A DNA stretch of 64,000 bases from Streptomyces iakyrus. GTDB taxonomy: Bacteria; Actinomycetota; Actinomycetes; Streptomycetales; Streptomycetaceae. The stretch spans positions 1 to 64,000 of the forward strand of contig NZ_JNXI01000038.1 in assembly GCF_000717055.1 (NCBI RefSeq). The letters run 5' to 3'. Positions 9,166 to 19,938 of this stretch are shown in pieces. Position numbers and translations under genes: made by a program. Below the pieces are notes generated by a model. The model saw only the letters and a list, made by a program, of their open reading frames with translations. It did not search any database and was not told the origin of the DNA. How positions within the stretch are numbered: position 1 is the first letter of the stretch; every line of letters starts with the position of its first letter.

Positions 9166-9969
9166 TCAGCGCCGCGGTTCCCAGCGGAACCACCGCCGTA
9201 CAGCAAACACCGCGATGAGGATCCAGGCCATCGCCGTCGCGAGAGCGCCCAGCGCCTCGTACCCGGAGAGATTCCCGGCCCAGCCGCCGCGCACCAGCGT
9301 GACCACGGGCGTCAGCGGCAGCAGCTCGCACACGGAGGCCACCTTGTCCGGCAGCAGCTCCAGCGGTACGAACATGCCGGAGCCCATCATCGAGACCAGC
9401 AGCAGCGGCATGGGCGTGGCCTGGGCGCTCTCGCCCGTCCTGGTGAAACTCGCGGTGGCCGCGGCGAGGGCCGAGCACATCACGAGCCCCAACAGCAGGC
9501 CGAGCACGACCAGATGGGGCGCCGACGGGGCGGACAGGTCCAGCAGGGCGACGCAGCCCGCCGTCAGCAGCAGGCACTGCGCCAGCCCGGTGAGGACGGC
9601 CGGCAGCGCGGAGCCGGCCAGGATCTCGGCGTCTCGCAGCTCGCCGGTGCGCAGCCGCTTCAGGACGAGCTCCTCACGCCGGACGACGAACACGCCGACG
9701 AGCACCGAGTAGACGGCGAACAGCAGGGAGAAGCCGACCGCGGCGGGCAGCACCAGCGTGCCGGTGCTCAGCCCCGCCCCGGCGAGGTCCATCTCCTCCG
9801 CCGCCGACCGCACGCTGACCGGCATCACCAGCGGTACGAACAGCGCGGCGACGAGCGCGCCCCTGGTGCGCCCCAACAGGGTCAGTTCGGCGCGGGCGAG
9901 AGCGGTCATCCGGCTCAGCGGGGTCGTCGCGGCCGTGGCGGGCCGGAGCGTCGTCTGCGTGGCGCTCAT
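9166..9969 (-). CDS. ABC-2 type transporter permease
   Basis: 267 residues with about six hydrophobic segments and the ABC-2 permease layout: a long first loop, VFVVRREELVLKRLRTG between helices 2 and 3, and MMGSGMFVPLELLP near helix 5. The start ATG 9969 overlaps the stop of the ATPase gene (ATGA). With the 9966 ATPase it forms a probable exporter of a lipophilic compound or antibiotic; the substrate cannot be read from sequence. Confidence 0.9.
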   Translation of the reverse strand: MSATQTTLRPATAATTPLSRMTALARAELTLLGRTRGALVAALFVPLVMPVSVRSAAEEMDLAGAGLSTGTLVLPAAVGFSLLFAVYSVLVGVFVVRREELVLKRLRTGELRDAEILAGSALPAVLTGLAQCLLLTAGCVALLDLSAPSAPHLVVLGLLLGLVMCSALAAATASFTRTGESAQATPMPLLLVSMMGSGMFVPLELLPDKVASVCELLPLTPVVTLVRGGWAGNLSGYEALGALATAMAWILIAVFAVRRWFRWEPRR

Positions 9970-10937
9970 GCCGCGTACTCCTTCGTCGTCATGCCGGTGG
10001 CCCGATCCGCCGGGACGTTCTTGGCGATCCCGAGGAACGCCTCCTCCAGGGAGGCCGAGCGCACGTCCAGGCGGCGCAGCTCCACCCCGGCCTGCGCAGC
10101 CCAGACCAGCAGCTCGGTGGCCGTCCGCTGCAGTTCGCGGGTGCGGAGCCGGACGATCCGGCCGTCGGTCTCGTGCCCGGCCACGCCCAGCTCGGGAAGC
10201 GGCGGGAGATCGCCGACGAAGTAGCCGTCGGGCAGTTCGAAGGAGATCCGCGACGGTTCCGCGGCGGTCACCTCGGCCGGTGTCCCGGTGGTGGCGATCC
10301 GGCCGTCGTGCATGATCGCGAGCCGGTCGGCGAGGTTCTCGGCCTCCTCCAGGTAGTGCGTGGTCAGCAGCACGGTCGTCCCGCCGTCGCGCAGTGCGCT
10401 CACCAACTCCCAGGTGGCCCGGCGGCCTTCGGCGTCCAGGCCGGTGGACGGTTCGTCGAGGAAGAGCACCTCGGGATCGCCGAGCAGGGCGAGGGCCAGG
10501 TCGAGGCGGCGCCGCTGGCCGCCGGACAGCTGCTTGACCCGGGTGCGGGCCTTCGTCTCCAGGCCGACCAGCGCCAGCACCTCCGAGGGGGGCCGGGCCC
10601 CGCTCACGCAGCCCGCCCACATCCGCGCCGTCTCCGCGACGGTGAGCTCGGAGGGGAAGCCGCCTTCCTGGAGCATCACGCCGGTGCGGGGCCGTACGGC
10701 GGCCCGTTCGGTGTACGGGTCGTGCCCGAGGATCCGTACCCGTCCGCCGGCCGGAGCGGCGAGTCCCTCCAGGAGTTCGACGGTGGAGGTCTTGCCCGCG
10801 CCGTTGGTGCCGAGCAGCGCGAAGATCTCCCCACGTCGGACGGAAAAACTGATTCCGCGTACCGCCTCGAACCCGCCCCCGTACACACGTCGCAGGTCAG
10901 TGACCTCAATCACGTGTTCGTGTCCGTTGGTTTCCAT
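9966..10937 (-). CDS. ABC transporter ATP-binding protein (DrrA-like)
   Basis: 323 residues. Walker A is GTNGAGKT (43-50), the signature is LSGGQRRR, Walker B is VLFLDEPSTGLDAEGRR, and the H-loop is LLTTHYLEEAE. The C-terminal ~90 residues form the extra domain usual in DrrA-type drug-export ATPases. It is the first gene of the four-gene operon. Its upstream region holds an inverted repeat (10981-11000) well placed to be the target of the operon's response regulator. Confidence 0.93.
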   Translation of the reverse strand: METNGHEHVIEVTDLRRVYGGGFEAVRGISFSVRRGEIFALLGTNGAGKTSTVELLEGLAAPAGGRVRILGHDPYTERAAVRPRTGVMLQEGGFPSELTVAETARMWAGCVSGARPPSEVLALVGLETKARTRVKQLSGGQRRRLDLALALLGDPEVLFLDEPSTGLDAEGRRATWELVSALRDGGTTVLLTTHYLEEAENLADRLAIMHDGRIATTGTPAEVTAAEPSRISFELPDGYFVGDLPPLPELGVAGHETDGRIVRLRTRELQRTATELLVWAAQAGVELRRLDVRSASLEEAFLGIAKNVPADRATGMTTKEYAA

Positions 10938-10980
10938 GCTTCAAGCGTCCCGGCCGGGCGGGCCCGGGAGCAGTGCGCGC

Positions 10981-11000
10981 TGTCATCTTTCGGCATGACA
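10981..11000. promoter_or_regulatory. Inverted repeat upstream of the ABC/two-component operon
   Basis: TGTCAT-N8-ATGACA, a perfect 6-bp dyad 43 nt upstream of the ATPase start codon, with a further ATGTCA half-site at 11002-11007. The position suits a core-promoter operator; binding by the encoded LuxR-type regulator is inference. Confidence 0.45.
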
Positions 11001-11027
11001 AATGTCAGGCGAACGCTCGCGTGCACG

Positions 11028-11063
11028 AAGAAGACCCCGGTCCTGATGGACCGGGGTCTTCTT
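11028..11063 (-). terminator. Terminator of tRNA-Gly (11069)
   Basis: A perfect 16-bp stem (AAGAAGACCCCGGTCC and its complement) with loop TGAT, immediately after the tRNA on the minus strand. Confidence 0.85.
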
Positions 11064-11068
11064 TCCCG

Positions 11069-11141
11069 AGCGGACGACGAGGTTCGAACTCGCGACCTCA
11101 ACCTTGGCAAGGTTGCGCTCTACCAACTGAGCTACGTCCGC
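11069..11141 (-). tRNA. tRNA-Gly (anticodon GCC), second copy
   Basis: Identical to the 7145 tRNA except for the acceptor stem (GCGGACG/CGTCCGC), and CCA is not encoded. Anticodon loop CTTGCCAAG. It is followed by a strong hairpin terminator. Confidence 0.95.
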
Positions 11142-11222
11142 ATTTGCTCCCGATCAGCTTTCACCGACCGGTGCAGGCACCAGCCTACCTGATCCACAAG
11201 AGTGGTTGGTATGGCGATGCAG

Positions 11223-11294
11223 AGCGGGTGACAGGAATCGCACACTGCGCCTTCCCCCTGGAAGGGGGATGTTCTACTACTGAACTACACCCGC
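11223..11294 (-). tRNA. tRNA-Gly (anticodon TCC)
   Basis: Acceptor GCGGGTG/CACCCGC, anticodon arm TCCCC-CTTCCAG-GGGGA giving anticodon TCC, T-loop GCGATTCC. CCA is not encoded. It lies 81 nt upstream of tRNA-Gly(GCC) on the same strand, so the two are probably cotranscribed. Confidence 0.93.
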
Positions 11295-11429
11295 ATGTTT
11301 CCGTGAGCTGGGCCTTTCGGCCTCGCCCCTCGGCGTGCTCCAGACTCTAGCTGATCAGCCCGGGTGCTGCGCAAGTCGGTTGCCGCGAGGGGCGGGTGGC
11401 CGGCCGTGGGGACGGGGCTCGACGGGCCG

Positions 11430-11747
11430 TCACTGCGCGGCGGTGAACGCCTCGTAGACCTTCTTGGGGATGCGCCCGCGCGCGGGGACCTCCATCTTGT
11501 TGGCCTGGGCCCAGGCGCGCACGGCCGAGGGGTCGGGGGCGACCTCCGTCTGCCGGTAGGCCTTGCCCGAGCGGGACCGCTTGCGGCCGGCCTCCACGTA
11601 GGGCGCGAGCGCCTGCCGCAGTTCTCCGGCGTTGACTTCGCTCAGGTCGATCTCGTACGACTTGCCGTCCAGTCCGAAGGCGATCGTTTCCGTCGCTTCC
11701 GAGCCGTCGATGTCGTCAAAGAGAGTGACCACGACCTTCTGCGCCAC
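11430..11747 (-). CDS. Lsr2-like nucleoid-associated protein (LsrL type)
   Basis: 105 residues from GTG 11747, giving the family start VAQKVVVTLFDDIDG. The N-terminal dimerisation part is ~1-60. A basic linker (GRKRSRSGKAYR) follows, then a C-terminal DNA-binding domain with the RGR minor-groove motif in PARGRIPKKV. Lsr2 proteins coat and silence AT-rich, often horizontally acquired DNA. Its place beside purS matches the second Lsr2 paralog of S. coelicolor as I recall. It is divergent from purS with a shared ~270-nt intergenic region (11748-12014) that is distinctly AT-richer than its surroundings, a possible self-target. Confidence 0.88.
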   Translation of the reverse strand: MAQKVVVTLFDDIDGSEATETIAFGLDGKSYEIDLSEVNAGELRQALAPYVEAGRKRSRSGKAYRQTEVAPDPSAVRAWAQANKMEVPARGRIPKKVYEAFTAAQ

Positions 11748-12014
11748 GAATATCGGTCCCTTCATGCGGCACTTTGCCAATTCATTTGTACAGTGCCTGG
11801 CAATACATTGTGAAGCCCGACTAAATCCTTCCGCGTGTCAGAAGGTAATGGCTGCCGGGTGTCGATCCGGAATCTTTCCCGAAAATTTCGCGTGTGGGTC
11901 CGTCGATGCCGGATCGTGATGACGGTCACGTAGTTTCCTACAAGTCAACGCGCGTAGAAATTTTGTGCGGGTAGTCTGAAGGAACCTGCTCAGCACCACA
12001 CACCGGGAGTGCCA

Positions 12015-12278
12015 GTGGCACGCGTCGTAGTCGACGTCATGCTCAAGCCGGAGATCCTCGACCCCCAGGGCCAGGCGGTGCAGCGCGCACTGCCGCGGCT
12101 GGGATTCGACGGGATCTCGGACGTCCGCCAGGGAAAGCGTTTCGAACTGGAAGTTGACGGGCCGGTCGACGAGGCCGCCCTCGCCCGCATTCATGATCTT
12201 GCGGAGTCCTTCCTCGCGAACACCGTGATCGAGGACTTCACGATCCGCGTCGAGGAAGTCGCGGAGGCCGTGAAGTGA
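12015..12278 (+). CDS. purS: Phosphoribosylformylglycinamidine synthase subunit PurS
   Basis: 87 residues. GTG 12015 is preferred to GTG 12009 because it leaves GGGAG at normal spacing and gives the family start [20 protein letters not shown]. PurS is the small bridging subunit of the multi-subunit FGAM synthase, joining PurQ and PurL. The stop overlaps the purQ start (GTGA), the first of two couplings in the purSQL operon. Confidence 0.95.
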   Translation: MARVVVDVMLKPEILDPQGQAVQRALPRLGFDGISDVRQGKRFELEVDGPVDEAALARIHDLAESFLANTVIEDFTIRVEEVAEAVK

Positions 12279-12951
12279 CCGCTCGTATTGGCGTCGTCAC
12301 TTTTCCCGGCAGTCTGGACGACCGTGACACGCAGCGCGCGATCCGGGTCGCGGGCGCCGAACCGGTCGCCCTGTGGCACAAGGACAAGGACCTCAAGCAG
12401 GTCGACGCCGTGGTGCTGTGCGGTGGTTTCTCCTACGGCGACTATCTGCGCGCCGGGGCCATCGCCCGTTTCTCGCCGGTGATGGAGCCCCTGCTGGAGC
12501 AGGCGAAGGCCGGTCTGCCGGTGCTCGGCATCTGCAACGGCTTCCAGATCCTCACCGAGGCCCATCTGCTGCCGGGCACGATGCTGCGCAACGACCACCT
12601 GCACTTCATCTGCCGCGACCAGAAGCTGCGCGTGGAGAACGCCGAGACCTCCTGGACCACCGACTACTCGGCCGGCCAGGAGATCCACATCCCGCTGAAG
12701 AACAACGACGGGCAGTACGTCGCCGACGCGTACACGCTCGACAAGCTGGAGGCCGAGGGCCGCGTCGCCTTCCGCTACCTGGACTTCAACCCCAACGGCT
12801 CGCAGCGGGACATCGCCGGCGTCACCAACGCGGCCGGCAACGTGGTCGGCCTCATGCCGCACCCCGAGCACGCCGTCGAGCCTCTGATCGGCACCGGCCG
12901 CACCGACGGCCTCCCGTTCTTCACCTCGATCCTCAAGAAGCTGGTCAACGC

Positions 12952-12955
<4 letters not shown>
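12275..12955 (+). CDS. purQ: Phosphoribosylformylglycinamidine synthase subunit PurQ (glutaminase)
   Basis: 226 residues. Class I glutamine amidotransferase: nucleophile Cys near 87 in [11 protein letters not shown], and catalytic His/Glu in [11 protein letters not shown] near 204-208. It releases ammonia from glutamine for PurL. GTG start overlapping purS; the stop overlaps the purL ATG (ATGA). Confidence 0.96.
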
Positions 12956-15210
<2,255 letters not shown>

Positions 15211-15220
15211 GCAACCGCTC

Positions 15221-15256
15221 CGAAGCCCCCGCCCGGTCCGCCGGGCGGGGGCTTCG
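15221..15256 (+). terminator. Terminator of purSQL
   Basis: A perfect 16-bp stem, CGAAGCCCCCGCCCGG and complement, loop TCCG, starting 11 nt after the purL stop. Confidence 0.9.
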
Positions 15257-15291
15257 CCGTGCCCCGGGGGGACGTCTGCGGCGACCCTTGC

Positions 15292-15303
15292 ACGTAATTA
15301 CGT
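15292..15303. promoter_or_regulatory. 12-bp palindrome before the ArsR-type gene
   Basis: ACGTAATTACGT is a perfect AT-rich palindrome in GC-rich DNA, 20 nt upstream of the ATG at 15323, so it would cover the promoter or transcription start. Probable operator; autoregulation by the ArsR-type protein is inference. Confidence 0.45.
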
Positions 15304-15322
15304 AGTTCCGTAAAATCAAAGA

Positions 15323-15823
15323 ATGGACCTGGAACAACGCGTCGCCGACCTTGAGCGCCGTCTGGCGGCCCTGGAAGGCGCCCGGCACACCGGCCCCCGC
15401 ATCGACGGGGGCGACTTCTGGGCTCTGAACGGGCTGAGGGAACAGCTGTCCGAGGCGGGGGTGACCGACGGCGGTGTCCTCTACACGGGCTCCGTGGGCC
15501 TGCCGACGGGCGAGGAGTACTCCTGGCAGATGACTCTCCTCACGGAGGACCTGCTGGAGGGCGACTGGACGACGGCTGCCGAGTCGTTCGCGGCGCTCGG
15601 CCACCCGGTCCGGATCCGCCTGCTCCGCGAGATCCTCGGCGGCCGGCGCACCGCCACCGAACTCGCCGAGCTGGACGAGGTCGGCACGACCGGCCAGATC
15701 TACCACCACCTGCGCCAGCTCACCGCCACGGGCTGGCTCCACACGACCGGCCGGGGCCGCCACGAGGTGCCACCGGGGCGGGTCGTACCCCTCCTGGTGG
15801 CCCTGGCGACGACCCGCCCGTAG
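15323..15823 (+). CDS. ArsR-type winged-helix regulator
   Basis: 166 residues. An N-terminal short coiled coil (LEQRVADLERRLAALEG) is followed by a middle segment of unknown role. The C-terminal winged helix (~90-160) has SFAALGHPVRIRLLREIL, a recognition helix TTGQIYHHLRQL and a wing TTGRGRHEVP. I see no clear metal-binding Cys cluster, so the inducer is not obvious. It is 25 nt upstream of the M23 protein gene and the pair probably forms an operon. Confidence 0.85.
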   Translation: MDLEQRVADLERRLAALEGARHTGPRIDGGDFWALNGLREQLSEAGVTDGGVLYTGSVGLPTGEEYSWQMTLLTEDLLEGDWTTAAESFAALGHPVRIRLLREILGGRRTATELAELDEVGTTGQIYHHLRQLTATGWLHTTGRGRHEVPPGRVVPLLVALATTRP

Positions 15824-15848
15824 AAGCGACGGAACGAGGGGGACGGAC

Positions 15849-16682
15849 ATGTCCGCACGCAAGCTCGGCACGACAGCTTTCCGAGGGCTCCAACTGGCCT
15901 TCGTCGGCATGGTGATCGTCCACGTCCTGACCGGCTGGGACTACGCCGTGTGGTGGGACCTCCTCCCCCTGGTCCTGGCGTACGTCGTGATCACGGTCAC
16001 CAACCGCTGGGGCGGCACACCGGACGCCCCCGGCGTCGCCCGTGAGCCCCTTGAGGTCGCCGTGCCCGTCACCGGGCGCTGGTCCGCGCTGAACAGCCCG
16101 GCCGACCGCACACCGAGTCACGGTGTGCACGCCCACGGTCAGACGTACGCCATCGACGTCCTGGCCGAGCCGGAGCCGGGCGCCCGCCCGGCCTTCGCCT
16201 GGTTCTGGCCGCTCGCCCGCCCGCCCCGGAACTTCCCGGCGTTCGACGCCCCCGTCCTCGCGGTGGCCGACGCCACGGTCGTACGGGTCACCGACGGGCA
16301 GCGCGACCACCTCAGCCGCACCTCCCTGCCCGGCCTGCTGTACCTGATGCTCGTCGAGGGCTCGATACGCGAGATGGCGGGCGTCCACCGCCTCCTCGGC
16401 AACCACGTCGTGCTCGACCTCGGCGACGGCACCCACGCCGCCTACGCCCACCTTCAGCGCGGCTCCCTCACCGTCCGCGAGGGCGACCGCGTCCGCGCCG
16501 GACAGGTGATCGCCCGCTGCGGCAACTCCGGCAACTCCTCCGAACCGCACCTGCACTTCCAGCTGATGGACGGCCCGGACCCGGACGCGGCCCGGGGTGT
16601 CCCCTTCACCTGGCACGGCATCGGGGTCCCCCGCAACGGAGAGACCTTCGAGGCACCCCCCACGGTCACTGCACGCGCCTAG
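15849..16682 (+). CDS. Membrane-anchored M23-family metallopeptidase domain protein
   Basis: 277 residues. Two hydrophobic segments lie near 15-31 and 36-53, then a LytM/M23-type beta-barrel domain with [15 protein letters not shown] (first metal ligands), [28 protein letters not shown] and the EPHLHFQ signature. The metal ligands appear present, so it could cut peptidoglycan cross-bridges. The coupling to an ArsR-type regulator suggests stress-induced wall remodelling (inference). Confidence 0.85.
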   Translation: MSARKLGTTAFRGLQLAFVGMVIVHVLTGWDYAVWWDLLPLVLAYVVITVTNRWGGTPDAPGVAREPLEVAVPVTGRWSALNSPADRTPSHGVHAHGQTYAIDVLAEPEPGARPAFAWFWPLARPPRNFPAFDAPVLAVADATVVRVTDGQRDHLSRTSLPGLLYLMLVEGSIREMAGVHRLLGNHVVLDLGDGTHAAYAHLQRGSLTVREGDRVRAGQVIARCGNSGNSSEPHLHFQLMDGPDPDAARGVPFTWHGIGVPRNGETFEAPPTVTARA

Positions 16683-16685
16683 GCT
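16680..16685 (+). promoter_or_regulatory. -10 hexamer of a probable leaderless promoter
   Basis: TAGGCT ends 7 nt before the ATG at 16693. It lies across the stop codon of the M23 gene and no Shine-Dalgarno is present, the same arrangement as at purD. Confidence 0.4.
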
Positions 16686-16692
16686 GATCCTC

Positions 16693-17490
16693 ATGCCCCC
16701 GGCCAAGAAGCGCACCCGCAGCTACGACCCCGTCAAGATCCGCGCAGCCGTGCTCGCCCAGTTCGGGAACGTACGGCAGGCCGTCCTGGGGCTCACCCCC
16801 GAGCAGCTGGGCCTGCCGACCAGGCTCGGGGACTGGACGGTGCGGGAGCTTGCCGCGCACGTGACCATGGCGGTGGAGACGGTCAGCCGCAACCTCGACC
16901 GCGAGGAACCGGCGCAGGCGGACCTGGCCCTGCTCGACTGGCCCTTCGCCACCGCCGCCCGCGCCCCCGGCATCGCCGACGACACCCGGCGGCTCGCCGA
17001 TGCCAACCCGGACCTCGACGCCCTCTACGCGAGCACCGCGGAGCGCCTCACCAAGGCCCTGGCCGACGCCCCCGGCACTCGCCTGCTCCCGACCCGCACC
17101 GGCGCCCTGCCCCTCGCCGACTACCTCGTCACCCGCACCGTCGAGCTCGTCGTCCATACCGACGACCTCAACGCCGCCGTCCCCGGCCTGGACATCCCCT
17201 ACGACCGGCAGGCCCTGGCCGCCTGCACCCGGCTGCTCGCCGACGCGCTCGCATCGAAGGCGCCCGGGGGTTCGACGGAGGTGCGGGTGCCGCCGTACGC
17301 CGTGGTGCAGTGCGTGGAGGGGCCCCGGCACACCCGGGGCACCCCGCCCAACGTCGTCGAGACCGACCCGCTGACCTGGATCCGGCTGGCCACCGGTCGG
17401 GTGGGATGGGCACAGGCCGTCCAGGACGCCAAGGTCAGCGCGAGCGGAGAACGGGCGGACCTGTCGGCCCATCTGCCCCTGATGACATAA
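16693..17490 (+). CDS. DinB/mycothiol-dependent maleylpyruvate-isomerase-like protein with sterol-carrier-type C-terminus
   Basis: 265 residues. Residues ~15-180 form a four-helix MDMPI/DinB-like domain ([21 protein letters not shown], with a metal-ligand-type His; [15 protein letters not shown], with the second conserved His-x-Asp). Residues ~195-262 resemble the SCP2-type tail ([14 protein letters not shown]...[12 protein letters not shown]). Such proteins are common in actinobacteria and may use mycothiol; the substrate is unknown. No Shine-Dalgarno is visible, so it is probably a leaderless mRNA. Confidence 0.8.
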   Translation: MPPAKKRTRSYDPVKIRAAVLAQFGNVRQAVLGLTPEQLGLPTRLGDWTVRELAAHVTMAVETVSRNLDREEPAQADLALLDWPFATAARAPGIADDTRRLADANPDLDALYASTAERLTKALADAPGTRLLPTRTGALPLADYLVTRTVELVVHTDDLNAAVPGLDIPYDRQALAACTRLLADALASKAPGGSTEVRVPPYAVVQCVEGPRHTRGTPPNVVETDPLTWIRLATGRVGWAQAVQDAKVSASGERADLSAHLPLMT

Positions 17491-17527
17491 GGGGAACCGA
17501 TCCCCCCGGGTCGTCCGTCGAAGTGGC

Positions 17528-18301
17528 ATGGACAGGCAGAAGCAGCGCATGACCCTGACGGCCGCCGCCATGCTCGTCCCGCTCATGGCGGCCTGTGGCA
17601 GTGAGAAGGCGGACGGCGGCAGCGGCTCGGTCGGTGCCGAGCGGCCGGTCACCGGTGTGCGATGGAGCGTGGACAGCGTCACCGCGGACGGCCGGACGCA
17701 GCAGGCCCCCGCCGGGGCCCACGTGACCATCGACAAGGGCCGGGCCGAGGGCAGCTTCGGCTGCAACGACTTCAGCGCCGAGGCCACCGTCGACGGCGAC
17801 CGCGTCCGGCTCGGCAAGACCATGGCCACCGAGATGGCCTGCGAGAACAAGCCCATGGCGTTCGAGAAGACCCTCGCCCGCGCCTTCTCGGACCAGGAGC
17901 TGAAGGCGAAGGCGGACGACGACCGTCTCACCCTCACCACCGCCGGGGGCGACACCGTCCGGCTGACCGAGGCGAAGGACGCTCCGCTGGCCGGCACCAG
18001 GTGGACCGTCACGACACCGAAGGCCGACGGCCGCGCCCACCTCACCTTCGACGAGAAGAACGGCACCGTCTCCGGCCGCCTCGGCTGCAACAAGGTGAAC
18101 GCCAAGGCCACGGTCAGCGACGGCCATATCACCCTCGGCCCCCCGGCCACGACCCGAATGATGTGCGAAGACTCACTCATGGCCGACGAGAAGACCCTGC
18201 TGCGACTTTTCGACGGGAAGTCGAAGTACCGAGTCGATCACCAAACCCTCACGCTGACCAGCAAAAACGGGACGAGTGTGCGAGCGGTCGCCGAGCAGTG
18301 A
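17528..18301 (+). CDS. META-domain (HslJ-like) lipoprotein
   Basis: 257 residues. The signal peptide ends in the lipobox LMAAC, with the lipidated Cys at about residue 23. Two META/HslJ-type repeats follow, each with a GxxGCN motif (GSFGCNDFSAEAT and GRLGCNKVNAKAT) and later an M-C-E/D element (MACENKPMAFEKT, MMCEDSLMADEKT), suggesting an internal duplication. The META domain is linked to envelope stress and novobiocin resistance in E. coli HslJ; the molecular role is unknown. Surface-exposed on the outer face of the membrane. Confidence 0.85.
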   Translation: MDRQKQRMTLTAAAMLVPLMAACGSEKADGGSGSVGAERPVTGVRWSVDSVTADGRTQQAPAGAHVTIDKGRAEGSFGCNDFSAEATVDGDRVRLGKTMATEMACENKPMAFEKTLARAFSDQELKAKADDDRLTLTTAGGDTVRLTEAKDAPLAGTRWTVTTPKADGRAHLTFDEKNGTVSGRLGCNKVNAKATVSDGHITLGPPATTRMMCEDSLMADEKTLLRLFDGKSKYRVDHQTLTLTSKNGTSVRAVAEQ

Positions 18302-18327
18302 TCCACCGGAAAGTCCGGTATCCCCAA

Positions 18328-18357
18328 TTCGGACCAGTGGTCGACCTCGCCTACACT
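18328..18357 (+). promoter_or_regulatory. Probable leaderless purF promoter
   Basis: -35-like TTCGGA at 18328, an 18-nt spacer and -10 TACACT at 18352-18357, followed by 7 nt and then the GTG start of purF. No Shine-Dalgarno precedes that GTG, consistent with transcription starting at the start codon. Confidence 0.5.
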
Positions 18358-18364
18358 CGGTGGC

Positions 18365-19894
18365 GTGCCACGTGGTGACGGACGACTCAACCACGACCTG
18401 CTCCCCGGTGAGAAGGGCCCCCAGGACGCTTGTGGCGTCTTCGGTGTCTGGGCTCCGGGCGAAGAGGTCGCCAAGCTCACGTACTTCGGGCTCTACGCCC
18501 TCCAGCATCGAGGCCAGGAATCCGCGGGAATCGCGGTCAGCAACGGCTCACAGATCCTCGTCTTCAAGGACATGGGCCTGGTCTCCCAGGTATTCGACGA
18601 GACCTCCCTCGGTTCGCTCCAGGGTCACATCGCGGTCGGACACGCCCGCTACTCGACCACCGGTGCCTCCGTCTGGGAGAACGCCCAGCCGACCTTCCGC
18701 GCGACCGGACACGGATCCATCGCGCTCGGCCACAACGGCAATCTCGTCAATACCGCCCAGCTCGCCGAGATGGTCGCCGACCTGCCCAAGCAGGAAGGCG
18801 GTCGCACCCCGCGCGTCGCGGCGACCAACGACACCGACCTGCTCACCGCGCTCCTGGCGGCCCAGGTCGACGAGGACGGCAAGCCGCTGACCATCGAGGA
18901 GGCCGCCCACGCGGTCCTCCCGCAGGTCAAGGGAGCCTTCTCGCTCGTCTTCATGGACGAGCACACCCTGTACGCGGCCCGCGACCCGCAGGGCATCCGC
19001 CCGCTGGTCCTCGGCCGCCTGGAGCGCGGCTGGGTGGTCGCCTCCGAGTCCGCCGCCCTCGACATCTGCGGCGCCAGCTACGTCCGCGAGATCGAGCCGG
19101 GCGAGTTCGTCGCCATCGACGAGAACGGCCTGCGCACCTCCCGCTTCGCGGAAGCGAAGCCCAAGGGATGTGTCTTCGAGTACGTGTACCTGGCCCGCCC
19201 GGACACCGACATCGCCGGCCGGAACGTGTACCTCTCCCGCGTGGAGATGGGCCGCAAGCTCGCCAAGGAAGCCCCGGTCGAGGCCGACCTGGTGATAGCG
19301 ACCCCGGAGTCCGGCACCCCCGCGGCGATCGGCTACGCGGAAGCCTCCGGCATCCCCTTCGGCGCCGGCCTCGTCAAGAACGCCTACGTCGGCCGGACGT
19401 TCATCCAGCCCTCGCAGACCATCCGCCAGCTGGGCATCCGTCTGAAGCTGAACCCGCTGAAGGAAGTCATCAAGGGCAAGCGCCTGGTCGTCGTCGACGA
19501 CTCGATCGTGCGCGGCAACACCCAGCGCGCCCTGGTCCGCATGCTCCGCGAGGCGGGCGCGGCCGAGGTCCACATCCGGATCTCCTCGCCGCCCGTGAAG
19601 TGGCCCTGCTTCTTCGGTATCGACTTCGCCACCCGCGCCGAGCTCATCGCCAACGGCATGACGATCGACGAGATCGGCACCTCCCTGGGCGCCGACTCCC
19701 TGGCCTACATCTCCATCGACGGCATGATCGAGGCGACCACCATCGCCAAGCCGAACCTGTGCCGCGCCTGCTTCGACGGCGAGTACCCGATGGAGCTCCC
19801 GGACCCCGAGCTGCTCGGCAAGCAGCTGCTGGAGACGGAGCTGGCCGCCGGCCCGGCCGCCACGGCCGCCGCCGACGCGATCCGCCGCCCGTAG
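18365..19894 (+). CDS. purF: Amidophosphoribosyltransferase (glutamine PRPP amidotransferase)
   Basis: 509 residues. An N-terminal propeptide precedes the Ntn nucleophile Cys at about 23 (DACGVFGVW). The glutaminase domain has HVRYSTTG-like GHARYSTTGASV and GHNGNLVN; the PRPP-binding loop is VVVDDSIVRGNT near 380. Cys in KGCVFEY, KWPCFFGIDF and LCRACFDGEYP match the [4Fe-4S]-ligating positions of the B. subtilis enzyme. It catalyses the first, regulated step of purine synthesis. purM follows after 44 nt, probably cotranscribed. Confidence 0.97.
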   Translation: MPRGDGRLNHDLLPGEKGPQDACGVFGVWAPGEEVAKLTYFGLYALQHRGQESAGIAVSNGSQILVFKDMGLVSQVFDETSLGSLQGHIAVGHARYSTTGASVWENAQPTFRATGHGSIALGHNGNLVNTAQLAEMVADLPKQEGGRTPRVAATNDTDLLTALLAAQVDEDGKPLTIEEAAHAVLPQVKGAFSLVFMDEHTLYAARDPQGIRPLVLGRLERGWVVASESAALDICGASYVREIEPGEFVAIDENGLRTSRFAEAKPKGCVFEYVYLARPDTDIAGRNVYLSRVEMGRKLAKEAPVEADLVIATPESGTPAAIGYAEASGIPFGAGLVKNAYVGRTFIQPSQTIRQLGIRLKLNPLKEVIKGKRLVVVDDSIVRGNTQRALVRMLREAGAAEVHIRISSPPVKWPCFFGIDFATRAELIANGMTIDEIGTSLGADSLAYISIDGMIEATTIAKPNLCRACFDGEYPMELPDPELLGKQLLETELAAGPAATAAADAIRRP

Positions 19895-19938
19895 ACGGCC
19901 CGTAACACCTGCCGTACGACACAAAGGTTCTTATCGTC

